Positions 5,940 through 13,970 are shown, counted from the first letter of the stretch. The stretch is 14,315 nt of DNA from DAIOHQ01 sp036744635 (GCA_036744635.1 DAIOHQ010000115.1:1-14315), one strand, 5' to 3'. The notes: generated by a model from the letters alone, not told the origin. A program made the numbers and translations.

Positions 5940-7277
5940 ATGACCAACATGACGGACAAGGCGACTCGAATCAGGCTTCTGGACTTTCACACACCGCAGA
6001 TGCGGGCGTTTCACATGTCCTGGATAGCGTTTTTTGCCTGTTTTTTCGCATGGTTTGGCATCGCGCCTCTGATGGCGGTGGTGCGCGAGGAATTCCATCT
6101 CACGCCCAGCCAGATTGGAAATCTCGTCATCGCCTCGGTTGCGATCACGATCGTCGCCAGGCTTGCAATCGGCTGGTTGTGTGATCGCTTCGGACCGCGA
6201 CTGACCTATTCGTGCTTGCTGATTCTCGGCTCGTTGCCGGTAATGGGAATCGGCTTGGCGCGTGAGTATCAGACATTTCTGCTCTTTCGGCTGGCGATCG
6301 GGGCGATCGGCGCATCATTCGTGATCACTCAGCATCACACGTCGGTGATGTTCGCGCCGAACTGCGTCGGCACGGCCAACGCCACCACCGCCGGCTGGGG
6401 CAATATGGGCGGAGGCGCGGCGCAATTGATCATGCCGCTGCTGTTCGCGGGCCTCATGGGGATGGGACTGGGAAGTTTCTGGAGCTGGCGGATCGCGATG
6501 ATCGTGCCGGGTGCGCTGATGCTTCTCAGCGGCATTGGCTATTTCCTGCTGACGCAGGATACGCCCCAGGGGAATCTCCGCGATCTTCCCAAGTCCAATC
6601 CGAGCGCCCGATCCGGCAAGGGGGCGCAGGAATCATTTGTGGCAGTCTGCCGCGACGGACGCGTCTGGGCCCTGGCGGTGATATACGCCGCCTGCTTCGG
6701 CGTCGAGATTACCCTGCACAACGTCGCGGCCCTTTACTTCACCGACACGTTCCATGTCGGCATCGCCGGCGCCGGCGCGATCGTGGGGGCTTTCGGACTG
6801 CTGGCGCTGTTCGCGCGATCGCTGGGCGGTATCCTGAGTGACCGGTTCCAGCGACGCTTCGGCATGAGCGGGAGGGTCACGCTGCTGGGCGTCGTCATCC
6901 TCGTGGAGGGCGCGCTGCTGATACTCTTCTCGCGGATGCACAGCCTGCCATTGGCAGTGACCGGGCTGATCGTTTTTGGGCTCTTCGTCCACATCAGTTG
7001 CGGCGCCACCTACGCCGTGATTCCATTTATCAACCGCAAGTCGATCGGCTCGGTCGCGGGAATCGTCGGCGCCGGCGGGAACGTCGGGGCCGTGCTCTCG
7101 GGACTGCTGTTCAGGGGCGCGATCAACTGCCCGAGCGCACTGCTGGTGCTGGGCGTGTTGGTGACGGCGTCCTCAGGCTTCACGCTGTTCGTGAATTTCT
7201 CCGACGCAGCCGACACGACTGCCACCGCCGCGGATTCGGGGTTCGTGCCGGCCACCGCATTGGATGCCTCGACGTAA
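5940..7277 (+). CDS. narK: NarK-type MFS nitrate/nitrite transporter
   Basis: This 445-residue, 12-helix inner-membrane carrier belongs to the nitrate/nitrite porter branch of the major facilitator superfamily. Both nitrate signatures are present: AGWGNMGGG at residues 151-159 and GIVGAGGNVGAV at 374-385. Arg74 (VARLAIGW) and Arg293 (FARSLGG) fit the two substrate-binding arginines known in NarK. The helix 2-3 loop motif CDRFGPR (81-87) is typical of the superfamily. ATG 5940 was chosen for the GGAAAGG at 5929-5935, although the gap is short; ATG 5949 is the alternative. The frame is open upstream to 5712, but that part is repeat-derived and lacks a start signal. The gene ends 10 bases before the start of the iron-sulfur gene, so the two are probably one transcript. 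Whether it imports nitrate, exports nitrite or exchanges them cannot be told from sequence. Confidence 0.94.
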   Translation: MTNMTDKATRIRLLDFHTPQMRAFHMSWIAFFACFFAWFGIAPLMAVVREEFHLTPSQIGNLVIASVAITIVARLAIGWLCDRFGPRLTYSCLLILGSLPVMGIGLAREYQTFLLFRLAIGAIGASFVITQHHTSVMFAPNCVGTANATTAGWGNMGGGAAQLIMPLLFAGLMGMGLGSFWSWRIAMIVPGALMLLSGIGYFLLTQDTPQGNLRDLPKSNPSARSGKGAQESFVAVCRDGRVWALAVIYAACFGVEITLHNVAALYFTDTFHVGIAGAGAIVGAFGLLALFARSLGGILSDRFQRRFGMSGRVTLLGVVILVEGALLILFSRMHSLPLAVTGLIVFGLFVHISCGATYAVIPFINRKSIGSVAGIVGAGGNVGAVLSGLLFRGAINCPSALLVLGVLVTASSGFTLFVNFSDAADTTATAADSGFVPATALDAST

Positions 7278-7287
7278 GGATGGATGC

Positions 7288-8967
7288 ATGCCGACCGCTG
7301 CGGTGTCCGGGCCCAACCTGATCGATCAGTTTCTCTCCCGCCAGCGCGAGCTGACGGCGGTGGAAACCTTCGCGCAACGTCATGAAGACCAGCAGCGGCC
7401 CGCGCCAGCAAAGCTTTACCGCGATCTTCTGCCCGCCGCGGGGCCCGGGGAGGGTCAGCAGTACGCCTTCGACGTCGACCTCGACGCCTGCTCCGGGTGC
7501 AAGGCCTGCGTGACGGCCTGCCACAGTCTCAACGGCCTGGATGAGAACGAGATGTGGCGCGACGTCGGCCTGCTGGTGGGCGGATCAACCTCGCTGCCGG
7601 TCCTCAACGCAAGTGTGCTCCAGCATGTCACCAGCGCCTGCCACCACTGTCTGGAGCCCGCTTGCATGGAGGGGTGTCCGGTCCTGGCGTACGAGAAGGA
7701 CCCGCATACCGGCATCGTCCGCCACCTCGACGACCAATGCATCGGCTGCCAGTACTGCATCCTCAAGTGCCCGTATGACGTCCCCAAGTACAACGCGCGC
7801 CTCGGCATTGTTCGAAAGTGCGACATGTGCTCCGACCGCCTCAGCAATGGCGACGCGCCGGCGTGCGTGGCGGGATGCCCCAATCAGGCGATTCGTATCA
7901 CCGTTGTCGATCGTCAGCAGGTCATTGCCGACAGCGGGAAGGTGTTCCTGCCCGGCGCGCCGAAATCCGACTACACGCTGCCAACGACGAATTACAGGAC
8001 GAAGCGGCCGCTGCCCGCCAACACGCTGCCGGCCGACTATCACCGGATCACGCCGCAACACGCGCACCTGCCGTTGGTGGTCATGCTGGTGCTGACGCAA
8101 TTGTCCGTGGGGACGTTCGCGGTCGGGCAGATCCTCAATTGGTGCGCGGACGCGGCCGTCGTCGCGGCCCTGCGTCCGGTGCATGCCCTCGTTGCACTGG
8201 CGCTGGGGATGCTAGCCCTGGGTGCAAGCGTTCTTCATCTGGGCCGGCCGAGGTACGCGTACCGCGCATTCATCGGATTGCGGACCAGTTGGTTGAGCCG
8301 TGAAATTGTCGCCTTCGGCGTGTTTGCGGCACTGGCGTCGGTGTATGCCGCCGCATCCTGGATTGCGCCGCAAGCGATCAGCGCCAAGGTGTTTCATGCC
8401 CTGGGAACGGCCGTGGCGGCGGTTGGCGCGCTGGGCGTGTTCTGCTCCGTCATGGTTTACCATGATACCCGCCGGCCGTTCTGGCGCTTTCGCTACACCG
8501 CCAGCAAGTTCTTCCTTTCGACGCTGCTGCTTGGCCTCGCCACGACGCTGCTGACCACCACTGCCGCAGCCTTTGCGAACCAGCCGGGCGCTCGACAATT
8601 GCTTGAGGCGGCGGGGCGGATCGCCTTCGTGCTGTTCGCTTCGATCAACCTGCTCAAGATCATCATGGCGCTGCTCCCCTTCCGGCACCTGCGCGACAGC
8701 AACCCTACGCCCATGCAGCGCACCGCGCAGCTCGGGATCGGGCCGCTGCACAAGCCCGTGCTCGCACGGATCCTGATGGCAGCCGTCGGGGGAATCCTGC
8801 TCCCCCTGCTGGCTGCCGGCTCGATTCCGCTGGCGATCGGAACGGTCGATCTCCTCGTGATGGCCACGGCGGCATTCGCTCTGACGCTCTTGGCCGAACT
8901 GCTCGAGCGCTACCTCTTCTTCACCGCGGTCGTCGCCCCGAAGATGCCCGGAGGGCCTGGAGCATGA
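7288..8967 (+). CDS. Fused DmsB-DmsC-like iron-sulfur and membrane-anchor protein
   Basis: The 559-residue protein joins two subunits that are separate in DMSO reductase. Residues ~60-200 are a DmsB-like electron-transfer module with all 16 cysteines for four [4Fe-4S] clusters: Cys68/71/74/78, 118/121/126/130, 151/154/157/161 and 178/181/193/197. Residues ~260-550 are a DmsC-like anchor with about eight hydrophobic helices and the region LHLGRPRYAYRAF at 316-328. DmsC proteins oxidise quinol without haem. The N terminus has no signal peptide, so the clusters should face the cytoplasm. ATG 7288 is favoured by AAGGA at 7276-7280; ATG 7264 would overlap the transporter gene. The stop overlaps the ATG of the nitrate reductase gene (ATGA), which implies translational coupling and a complex between the products. 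Inferred role: moving electrons from quinol to the nitrate reductase. Confidence 0.93.
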   Translation: MPTAAVSGPNLIDQFLSRQRELTAVETFAQRHEDQQRPAPAKLYRDLLPAAGPGEGQQYAFDVDLDACSGCKACVTACHSLNGLDENEMWRDVGLLVGGSTSLPVLNASVLQHVTSACHHCLEPACMEGCPVLAYEKDPHTGIVRHLDDQCIGCQYCILKCPYDVPKYNARLGIVRKCDMCSDRLSNGDAPACVAGCPNQAIRITVVDRQQVIADSGKVFLPGAPKSDYTLPTTNYRTKRPLPANTLPADYHRITPQHAHLPLVVMLVLTQLSVGTFAVGQILNWCADAAVVAALRPVHALVALALGMLALGASVLHLGRPRYAYRAFIGLRTSWLSREIVAFGVFAALASVYAAASWIAPQAISAKVFHALGTAVAAVGALGVFCSVMVYHDTRRPFWRFRYTASKFFLSTLLLGLATTLLTTTAAAFANQPGARQLLEAAGRIAFVLFASINLLKIIMALLPFRHLRDSNPTPMQRTAQLGIGPLHKPVLARILMAAVGGILLPLLAAGSIPLAIGTVDLLVMATAAFALTLLAELLERYLFFTAVVAPKMPGGPGA

Positions 8968-11261
8968 AGCTGACGTTGCGACAATGGGACGGTCCGCTCA
9001 CACGGTTGCTCGTGCAGCAGCCTGGCGGCTTTGGCCTCGGGCAGCTCCCCAGGCAACTGACGCCCGATGGGGTGACGACCTCTGTCTGCGGCTACTGCTC
9101 GACTGGCTGCGGCCTGGACGTGCTCCTCAAGGATGGACGGGCGGTCGGGGTGAAGCCTTCGGCTGAATATCCCGTCAACCTGGGGATGGCCTGCCCCAAG
9201 GGTTGGGAAGCGCTCAGCGTGCTCAATTCGCCTGACCGGGCGACCACGCCGCTGCTGAGAAACAACTCGGGAAAGCTCGCGCCGGTCAGTTGGGATATCG
9301 CTCTGAGCACATTTGTGGAGAAGTTCAAGTCGATCCAGCAGCGGCACGGCCCCGAGGCGTTGGCATGGCTCGGAACCGGCCAGATCGTGACCGAAGAAAT
9401 GGCCCTGCTCGGCGCCCTGGCGAAGTTCGGCATGGGCATCGTGCATGGCGACGGCAACACCCGTCAGTGCATGGCGACCGCCGTCACCGCATACAAACAG
9501 TCGTTCGGATTCGACGCTCCGCCCTACACCTATGCCGACCTCGAAGAATCCGACGTGATCGTCCTGGTCGGCTCCAACCTTTGCATCACCCATCCCATCA
9601 TGTGGGAGCGCATCTGCCGCAACCAGAACCGGCCGCACATTATCGTCATCGACCCGCGTCGCACCGAGACGGCGATGGCAGCCGAGTCAATCAGCAATCG
9701 CCCGCAAGCGGGCGACCGGTCGGCAGTCGGCCCGCGCGGGCGCGATACCCACCTGCCGCTGCGGCCCAAGTCCGACCTGGTGCTGTTGTATGGCCTGGCC
9801 CACCTGCTTCTGCGCGAGGGATGGATCGACCGCACCTTCATTGACGCTCACACCAGCGGGTTCGGGGCATTTGCCGAACACGTCAAATCCTTCGACCCAA
9901 CCCCATGGGGTTCGACCGTCGCCGAACGAAGCGGGATCGACGCCGATACGCTCCTACGCGTTGCCCGCGCCATTGGTCAAGGCCAGCGCGTCTCCTTCTG
10001 GTGGACGATGGGAGTCAACCAGAGCCACGAAGGCGTGCGGGTGGCGCAGGCGATCATCAACCTGGCGCTGATGACCGGCAACATCGGCCGGCCCGGCACC
10101 GGCGCCAACTCCATCACCGGGCAGTGCAACGCGATGGGATCGCGGCTGTTCAGCAATACCACCAACCTGCTGGGCGGACGCGATTTCCAGAACGCCGAAC
10201 ACCGCAACCAGGTCGCCGGCATCCTGGGAATTGACGCCGGCCGCATCCCCGGGCGCGCCAGCCTGGCCTACGACCAGATCGTCGATGGCGTCGCCTCCGG
10301 CCGAATCAAGGGGCTGTGGGTGATCGGCACCAACCCGTCCCACTCGTGGATCGGGCAGAACGATTTCAATCGCATGCTGGACAAGCTGGAGTTCCTGGTC
10401 GTGCAGGAGATGTATCACACCACCGAAACCGCCGCCCGCGCCCACCTTGTCCTCCCCGCCGCCGCCTGGGGGGAGAAGGAGGGCACCTTCATCAACTCGG
10501 AGCGACGGATCGGCCTGGTGCGAAAGGTGGCCCGCGCCCCGGGGCAGGCGCTGGATGATTTCGCCATCTTCAAGCTCATCGCCCATTACTGGGGCTGCGC
10601 AGAGATGTTCCGCCAGTGGGAATCCCCTGCCGCTGTCTTTCAGATCCTCAAGCGCCTCAGTCGCGGCCGACCGTGCGACATCACCGGCATCACCGACTAT
10701 CAAATGATCGACCAGTGCGGCGGCATCCAGTGGCCGTACAGAAAGGAAGAAACGGAGGAGTCGGCGCCCCCCCTGGCCCCCCCCGCCACCCATCGCCGCC
10801 TGTTCGCGGACGGCCGTTTCTTTCACGAGGACGGGCGTGCCCAGTTCCATCTTGCAGAGCCGCGGCGCATGCCGGAATCCCCTGATCGCGCATACCCTTT
10901 CCTGCTGCTCACCGGGCGTGGTTCCTCCGCGCAGTGGCACACCCAGACGCGCACGCGGAACTCGCCGGTTCTGCGCAAGCTCCATCCGCCAGGCATTTAT
11001 GTGGAAGTGAGCCCCGAGGATGCCCGGCGTCTGGGATTTCGGCCCAATCAGTTGGTTGCGGTCGAATCGCGGCGCGGCCACCTCCGGGCCCGAGCCTTCA
11101 TCACCCACTGCGTTCAAAGCGGCCAGGTTTTCATTCCGATGCACTACCACGCGGTCAACCGGCTGACCGACCCGGTTTTCGATCCCCATTCCCGTCAGCC
11201 CTCCTACAAAGCCTGCGCCGTGCGCTTGCGCGCCCTCTTGCACTGGGAGAGCGAAGCCTGA
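8964..11261 (+). CDS. narB: Molybdopterin nitrate reductase catalytic subunit, assimilatory type
   Basis: This 765-residue Mo-bisMGD enzyme is of the NarB/NasA/NapA group and reduces nitrate to nitrite. The N-terminal [4Fe-4S] ligands are Cys42, Cys45, Cys49 and Cys77 (VCGYCSTGCG, MACPKGW). Cys169 in GNTRQCMATAV is the expected Mo ligand, which argues against DMSO reductase, where it is serine. The end (MHYHAVNRLTDP onward) is typical of assimilatory enzymes. There is no twin-arginine signal, so it is cytoplasmic. It also lacks the C-terminal BFD-like domain of Klebsiella-type NasA; electrons probably come from the fused DmsB-DmsC protein, whose stop overlaps this start. Two insertions look repeat-derived: residues ~242-260 (SISNRPQAGDRSAVGPRGR), coded by a palindrome cluster, and ~595-610 (Glu/Pro-rich), coded by C-rich DNA. 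It could also serve respiration, but the neighbours favour ammonium supply. Confidence 0.92.
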   Translation: MKLTLRQWDGPLTRLLVQQPGGFGLGQLPRQLTPDGVTTSVCGYCSTGCGLDVLLKDGRAVGVKPSAEYPVNLGMACPKGWEALSVLNSPDRATTPLLRNNSGKLAPVSWDIALSTFVEKFKSIQQRHGPEALAWLGTGQIVTEEMALLGALAKFGMGIVHGDGNTRQCMATAVTAYKQSFGFDAPPYTYADLEESDVIVLVGSNLCITHPIMWERICRNQNRPHIIVIDPRRTETAMAAESISNRPQAGDRSAVGPRGRDTHLPLRPKSDLVLLYGLAHLLLREGWIDRTFIDAHTSGFGAFAEHVKSFDPTPWGSTVAERSGIDADTLLRVARAIGQGQRVSFWWTMGVNQSHEGVRVAQAIINLALMTGNIGRPGTGANSITGQCNAMGSRLFSNTTNLLGGRDFQNAEHRNQVAGILGIDAGRIPGRASLAYDQIVDGVASGRIKGLWVIGTNPSHSWIGQNDFNRMLDKLEFLVVQEMYHTTETAARAHLVLPAAAWGEKEGTFINSERRIGLVRKVARAPGQALDDFAIFKLIAHYWGCAEMFRQWESPAAVFQILKRLSRGRPCDITGITDYQMIDQCGGIQWPYRKEETEESAPPLAPPATHRRLFADGRFFHEDGRAQFHLAEPRRMPESPDRAYPFLLLTGRGSSAQWHTQTRTRNSPVLRKLHPPGIYVEVSPEDARRLGFRPNQLVAVESRRGHLRARAFITHCVQSGQVFIPMHYHAVNRLTDPVFDPHSRQPSYKACAVRLRALLHWESEA
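9698..9741. repeat. Palindrome cluster inserted in-frame in the nitrate reductase gene
   Basis: Three adjacent palindromes are visible: TCGCCCGC-AA-GCGGGCGA at 9698-9715, CGACCGGTCG at 9713-9722, and GCCCGCGCGGGC at 9730-9741. They encode a stretch that interrupts the usual path between the TAMAAE segment and the HLPLRP segment of this enzyme family. This resembles palindromic elements known to insert in-frame in genes of other bacteria, such as Rickettsia palindromic elements, but no relation is claimed. Confidence 0.75.
10766..10788. repeat. C-rich low-complexity tract in the nitrate reductase gene
   Basis: A run of seven C, then TGG, then a run of eight C follows GGAGGAGTC at 10755-10763. 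The tract encodes APPLAPPA in a variable linker between the central part and the C-terminal domain of the enzyme. It may be a degenerate relative of the G-rich 9-base arrays in nirB, nirD and the PEGA gene, read on the other strand. Confidence 0.5.
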
Positions 11262-11273
11262 ATTCAGGTTGAT

Positions 11274-11435
11274 CCGGGTGTAGCACATGTTTTTGGCAAC
11301 CGTCTTTTTCCGGCCCCCTCGCCCGGTACTCCGGGAGAGGGCTGGGGTGAGGGATCCCTCACCCTAACCCTCTCCCACGCGTACGTGGGCGAGGGGACCG
11401 GGAGTGGCATCGCCAAAAATGAGCGCTACACCCGG
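11274..11435. repeat. Composite inverted repeat downstream of the nitrate reductase gene
   Basis: The outer arms are CCGGGTGTAG at 11274-11283, pairing with CTACACCCGG at 11426-11435, and TTTTTGGC at 11290-11297, pairing with GCCAAAAA at 11412-11419. The inner arms are long and imperfect: 11315-11354 pairs with 11355-11395 through CCCCTCGCCC, GGGAGAGGG and GGTGAGGGA and their complements, centred on GGGATCCC at 11351-11358. The middle of the two inner arms differs (GGTACTCC against an ACGTACGCGT stretch). The element fills most of the 252-base gap between the nitrate reductase and PEGA genes. It could end transcription of the nitrate cluster, or be a small non-autonomous mobile element or REP-type sequence. 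Confidence 0.8.
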
Positions 11436-11442
11436 TTGATCC

Positions 11443-11471
11443 GGTGGCAGCAGTGGACACGGTGGCAGCAG
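11443..11471. repeat. GGTGGCAGCAG direct repeat
   Basis: GGTGGCAGCAG occurs at 11443-11453 and 11461-11471, 18 bases apart, about 45 bases upstream of the PEGA lipoprotein start. It may be a minor repeat or part of a regulatory site; nothing more can be said. Confidence 0.5.
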
Positions 11472-11513
11472 CACCGTTTACACCCACCGCCGTTTGCGGT
11501 ACATCCTTTAGCC

Positions 11514-13550
11514 ATGCGAAGCAATTGGATTCGGTGGATCGCTCTGGCGAACCTCGCGGTTCTGGTAGTTTTGGCGGCGGGGACAGCCGGGTGCGCGACC
11601 AAGAAAGTCATCACCGTGTCGGCCCGGCCGGCCGACACCAGGATCATCATCGACGGCACTGACCGCGGCCGCGGGCCTATCACCGAAACATTCCTGTGGA
11701 ACGGTGACAAAGATGTCCACAAGGTGGGCGGCCTGCGCCCCGGATACAAGGACCAGACCATCTCTCTCAGCCGCGATTACGACAAGGACAACGTCGTCAT
11801 CGAGATGAAGCCGCTCACCCGGCGTGTGATGATCAATGTCACGCCGGTGCCGGCGGTGGTGAGCATCGACGGCAAGCCGGTGACGCCCGACCCCGTCGCG
11901 CAGATCTCCACGGAGCTGGAATTCACCATGGATGGCCAGAACCGGTGGACCACGCACACGGTGACGGCCAGCCACGCCGGATATCAGGATGCCGAACAAA
12001 CCATCGCCTGGACCGACAAAGACAGCAGTTACACCCTGCAGCTTGACGCCATGCGCAAGAATCTCGCGATCACCACCACGCCGCCGGGGGCGACGATTTA
12101 TTTTGATGGCGAGGTGATCGGCAAGTCGCCGGTGGTGGACAAGGACCGGGCCTTTGCGGTGGATGCGGCCGGCGGGCAATATCTCAGCCACAAGTTGCGG
12201 GCGGTGAAGCCGGGATTCGATCCGGTCGAGAAAGTCATCAGTTGGGAAGATGGCAAGACCGACTATCACATCGATTTGATTCCGAAAATGAAGACGGTAC
12301 ACATCACCAGCACCCCGCCGGGGGCGACGGTGACGATCGACGGCGCTGAAGTCGCCCCCGACGACCCCCCCCTGGCCAACACCCCCACCGCCAAGCTGGC
12401 GTTCCCGCCCATCGACGACAAGGGAACGCTGAAGACCTACACCGCCACCATCACCAAGAAGACCGAGAACAGCGAATGGGAGCCGCAGAAGATTTCCATC
12501 GGCTGGGATGATGGCAAGGGTGACTATTCGGTGACGCTCAAGGAGATCCTCACCCGCCCCGTGCCGCTGGTGGTGGTGGACCAGCAGCGCAGCGATGGCG
12601 GCTGGGAGCTTCTACCCAAGAAGATCACCACCATCGCGATGAAGGATGTCACCGAAGGCCCGAATCGCGGCTCGCCGGAGCTGATCAGCAGCCTGCCCAA
12701 GGGAACGATCATCGACACCCTCAGCGTATCCCCCAGCGGCGATCAGATCCTCTTCAGCATCCTGGCCGGCGGCGGAGGGGCCGGAGGGGCCGGAGGGAAG
12801 GACAAGTCCGACTTCCGCTCGCAGATGATGCTCATAAAAACGAATGCCAAGGAGGGCGCGGAATTGCTCACCGATGGCAAGACCCTGGACCTGCATCCCA
12901 CCTTCACGCCCGATGGCAAGACCATCGTCTTCTCGTCCAATCGCGGCGGCAGGCGGCAGAACGTCTGGCAGATGTCTGCCGATGGCAAAGGGGCGATCAC
13001 CCAGCTCACCGTGGGCGATACCAACGACCTCTGGCCGAACATCGATGCCGACCCCAACCCCCGGCTGTTCTACATGGCGCTGGTGGATACCCGGCCAGAC
13101 GCGCGGGTGTACATGAGCGTGATCGGCACGACCAAGCGGGTTGACCTGACCTACAACGGCGGCTCCCAGCCGCGCATCAGCCCCAAGGGGGATGCGGTGG
13201 TCTTCACCTCCATCAACAGCAAGAGCGGCAAGCGCAACATCTATAAGATGTCGGATAAGGGAGGCGCCCCGGAGCTGTTGACCAACGCCACCGAGGCCGA
13301 TGAATTCGACCCGGTCTGGAGCGCGGATGGCAGCAAGATCGCCTTCGTCTCCGACCGCGCTATCGGCACGGAAAAGCAGGGTAATTTCGACATCTGGGTG
13401 ATCGACCTCTCCAAGCCCGAGCGGCCGATGCAGATCACCACCAACGGAAGCTGGGATGACTGCCCATCCTGGGATCCGAGCGGGAGCAGCATCTATTTCC
13501 GCTCGAATCGCGGGGGCGACTGGGGGATTTGGAAGATTGGGGTGAAGTGA
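11514..13550 (+). CDS. PEGA-repeat and TolB-like propeller lipoprotein
   Basis: The 678-residue product has an N-terminal signal (MRSNWIRWIALANLAVLVVLAA) and a weak lipobox ending at Cys27. Four PEGA-type repeats follow, at ~33-98, ~104-178, ~184-256 and ~261-344. Repeats three and four are clearest, with TTPPGATIYFDG and STPPGATVTIDG, and repeats two to four close with I-x-W-x-D-x(3-4)-Y. PEGA domains are thought to bind surface-layer or wall components. Residues ~400-678 form a PD40/TolB-like beta-propeller with blades at HPTFTPDGKTIVFSSNRGG, QPRISPKGDAVVFTS, FDPVWSADGSKIAFVSDR and CPSWDPSGSSIYFRSNRGG. The protein is probably periplasmic or on the cell surface. ATG 11514 was chosen because the signal peptide starts there; a frame open from 11385 runs through the inverted repeat. 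No clear ribosome binding site is visible. A Gly-rich run at 419-428 comes from a 9-base tandem repeat. No functional tie to nitrate metabolism is evident. Confidence 0.9.
   Translation: MRSNWIRWIALANLAVLVVLAAGTAGCATKKVITVSARPADTRIIIDGTDRGRGPITETFLWNGDKDVHKVGGLRPGYKDQTISLSRDYDKDNVVIEMKPLTRRVMINVTPVPAVVSIDGKPVTPDPVAQISTELEFTMDGQNRWTTHTVTASHAGYQDAEQTIAWTDKDSSYTLQLDAMRKNLAITTTPPGATIYFDGEVIGKSPVVDKDRAFAVDAAGGQYLSHKLRAVKPGFDPVEKVISWEDGKTDYHIDLIPKMKTVHITSTPPGATVTIDGAEVAPDDPPLANTPTAKLAFPPIDDKGTLKTYTATITKKTENSEWEPQKISIGWDDGKGDYSVTLKEILTRPVPLVVVDQQRSDGGWELLPKKITTIAMKDVTEGPNRGSPELISSLPKGTIIDTLSVSPSGDQILFSILAGGGGAGGAGGKDKSDFRSQMMLIKTNAKEGAELLTDGKTLDLHPTFTPDGKTIVFSSNRGGRRQNVWQMSADGKGAITQLTVGDTNDLWPNIDADPNPRLFYMALVDTRPDARVYMSVIGTTKRVDLTYNGGSQPRISPKGDAVVFTSINSKSGKRNIYKMSDKGGAPELLTNATEADEFDPVWSADGSKIAFVSDRAIGTEKQGNFDIWVIDLSKPERPMQITTNGSWDDCPSWDPSGSSIYFRSNRGGDWGIWKIGVK
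12774..12797. repeat. 9-bp minisatellite inside the PEGA lipoprotein gene
   Basis: GGAGGGGCC occurs twice, then GGAGGG, encoding a Gly/Ala run in a loop of the first propeller blade. Same family as the arrays at 1501-1527 and 4367-4384. Confidence 0.8.
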
Positions 13551-13625
13551 GCGGGATCGCGCGGATGGGATGCGCGACGTTTATTCTGGCTATCGACTTT
13601 TCCGCTTTTCTGACGGACTTGTATC

Positions 13626-13970
13626 ATGCCGCTTGACTATGCCACCGCCCCGCCAGTGCGGCCTCGCATTGCGCTGCGGTTCTGGCTCATCGGGGTGGGC
13701 GGCGGTGCGGCCGGTTTTCTGTTCTGGTGCCTGCTTCATCTGATCTGCGTGAGGCTGCGGTTATCGCACGACCTCGACTGGCTCATCTTGCTAATGTTGC
13801 TGGCGCCTGTGGCGGTGGGATTAATCGCTGCCAATACATTGCGCCGACCCGACTCGTCTGCCCGCGTGGGGCTTACGATTCTCGCCGTGCTCGTGGCCAG
13901 CGTTTTGTCGATCGCGTTGATTGTCATGTTTGGGCTATCGTTTCACTTCGCCATCGGCGGGGAGCTGTAG
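13626..13970 (+). CDS. Small three-helix membrane protein of unknown function
   Basis: The 114-residue product has three predicted membrane helices, at about residues 18-42 (FWLIGVGGGAAGFLFWCLLHL), 51-70 (WLILLMLLAPVAVGLIAANT) and 83-108 (LTILAVLVASVLSIALIVMF). I do not recognise a family. ATG 13626 is the first start in the frame; the ribosome binding site is poor. It follows the PEGA gene by 75 bases on the same strand and could be co-transcribed, but no functional link can be shown. The hydrophobic pattern makes it a credible real gene rather than a chance frame. Confidence 0.65.
   Translation: MPLDYATAPPVRPRIALRFWLIGVGGGAAGFLFWCLLHLICVRLRLSHDLDWLILLMLLAPVAVGLIAANTLRRPDSSARVGLTILAVLVASVLSIALIVMFGLSFHFAIGGEL

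Noticed and set aside
9698..9715. An intrinsic terminator hairpin
   Set aside because: It lies inside the coding sequence, has no T run after it, and the reading frame continues through it.
7288..11261. A DmsABC-type DMSO reductase operon
   Set aside because: The catalytic subunit carries Cys169 where DMSO reductases have Ser, has no Tat signal, ends like an assimilatory nitrate reductase, and is surrounded by nitrate and nitrite genes. Only the electron-transfer partner is DmsBC-like.
9954..11288. A 444-codon open frame on the minus strand opposite the nitrate reductase gene
   Set aside because: It is a shadow of a conserved enzyme gene in GC-rich DNA, with no domain or start signal.
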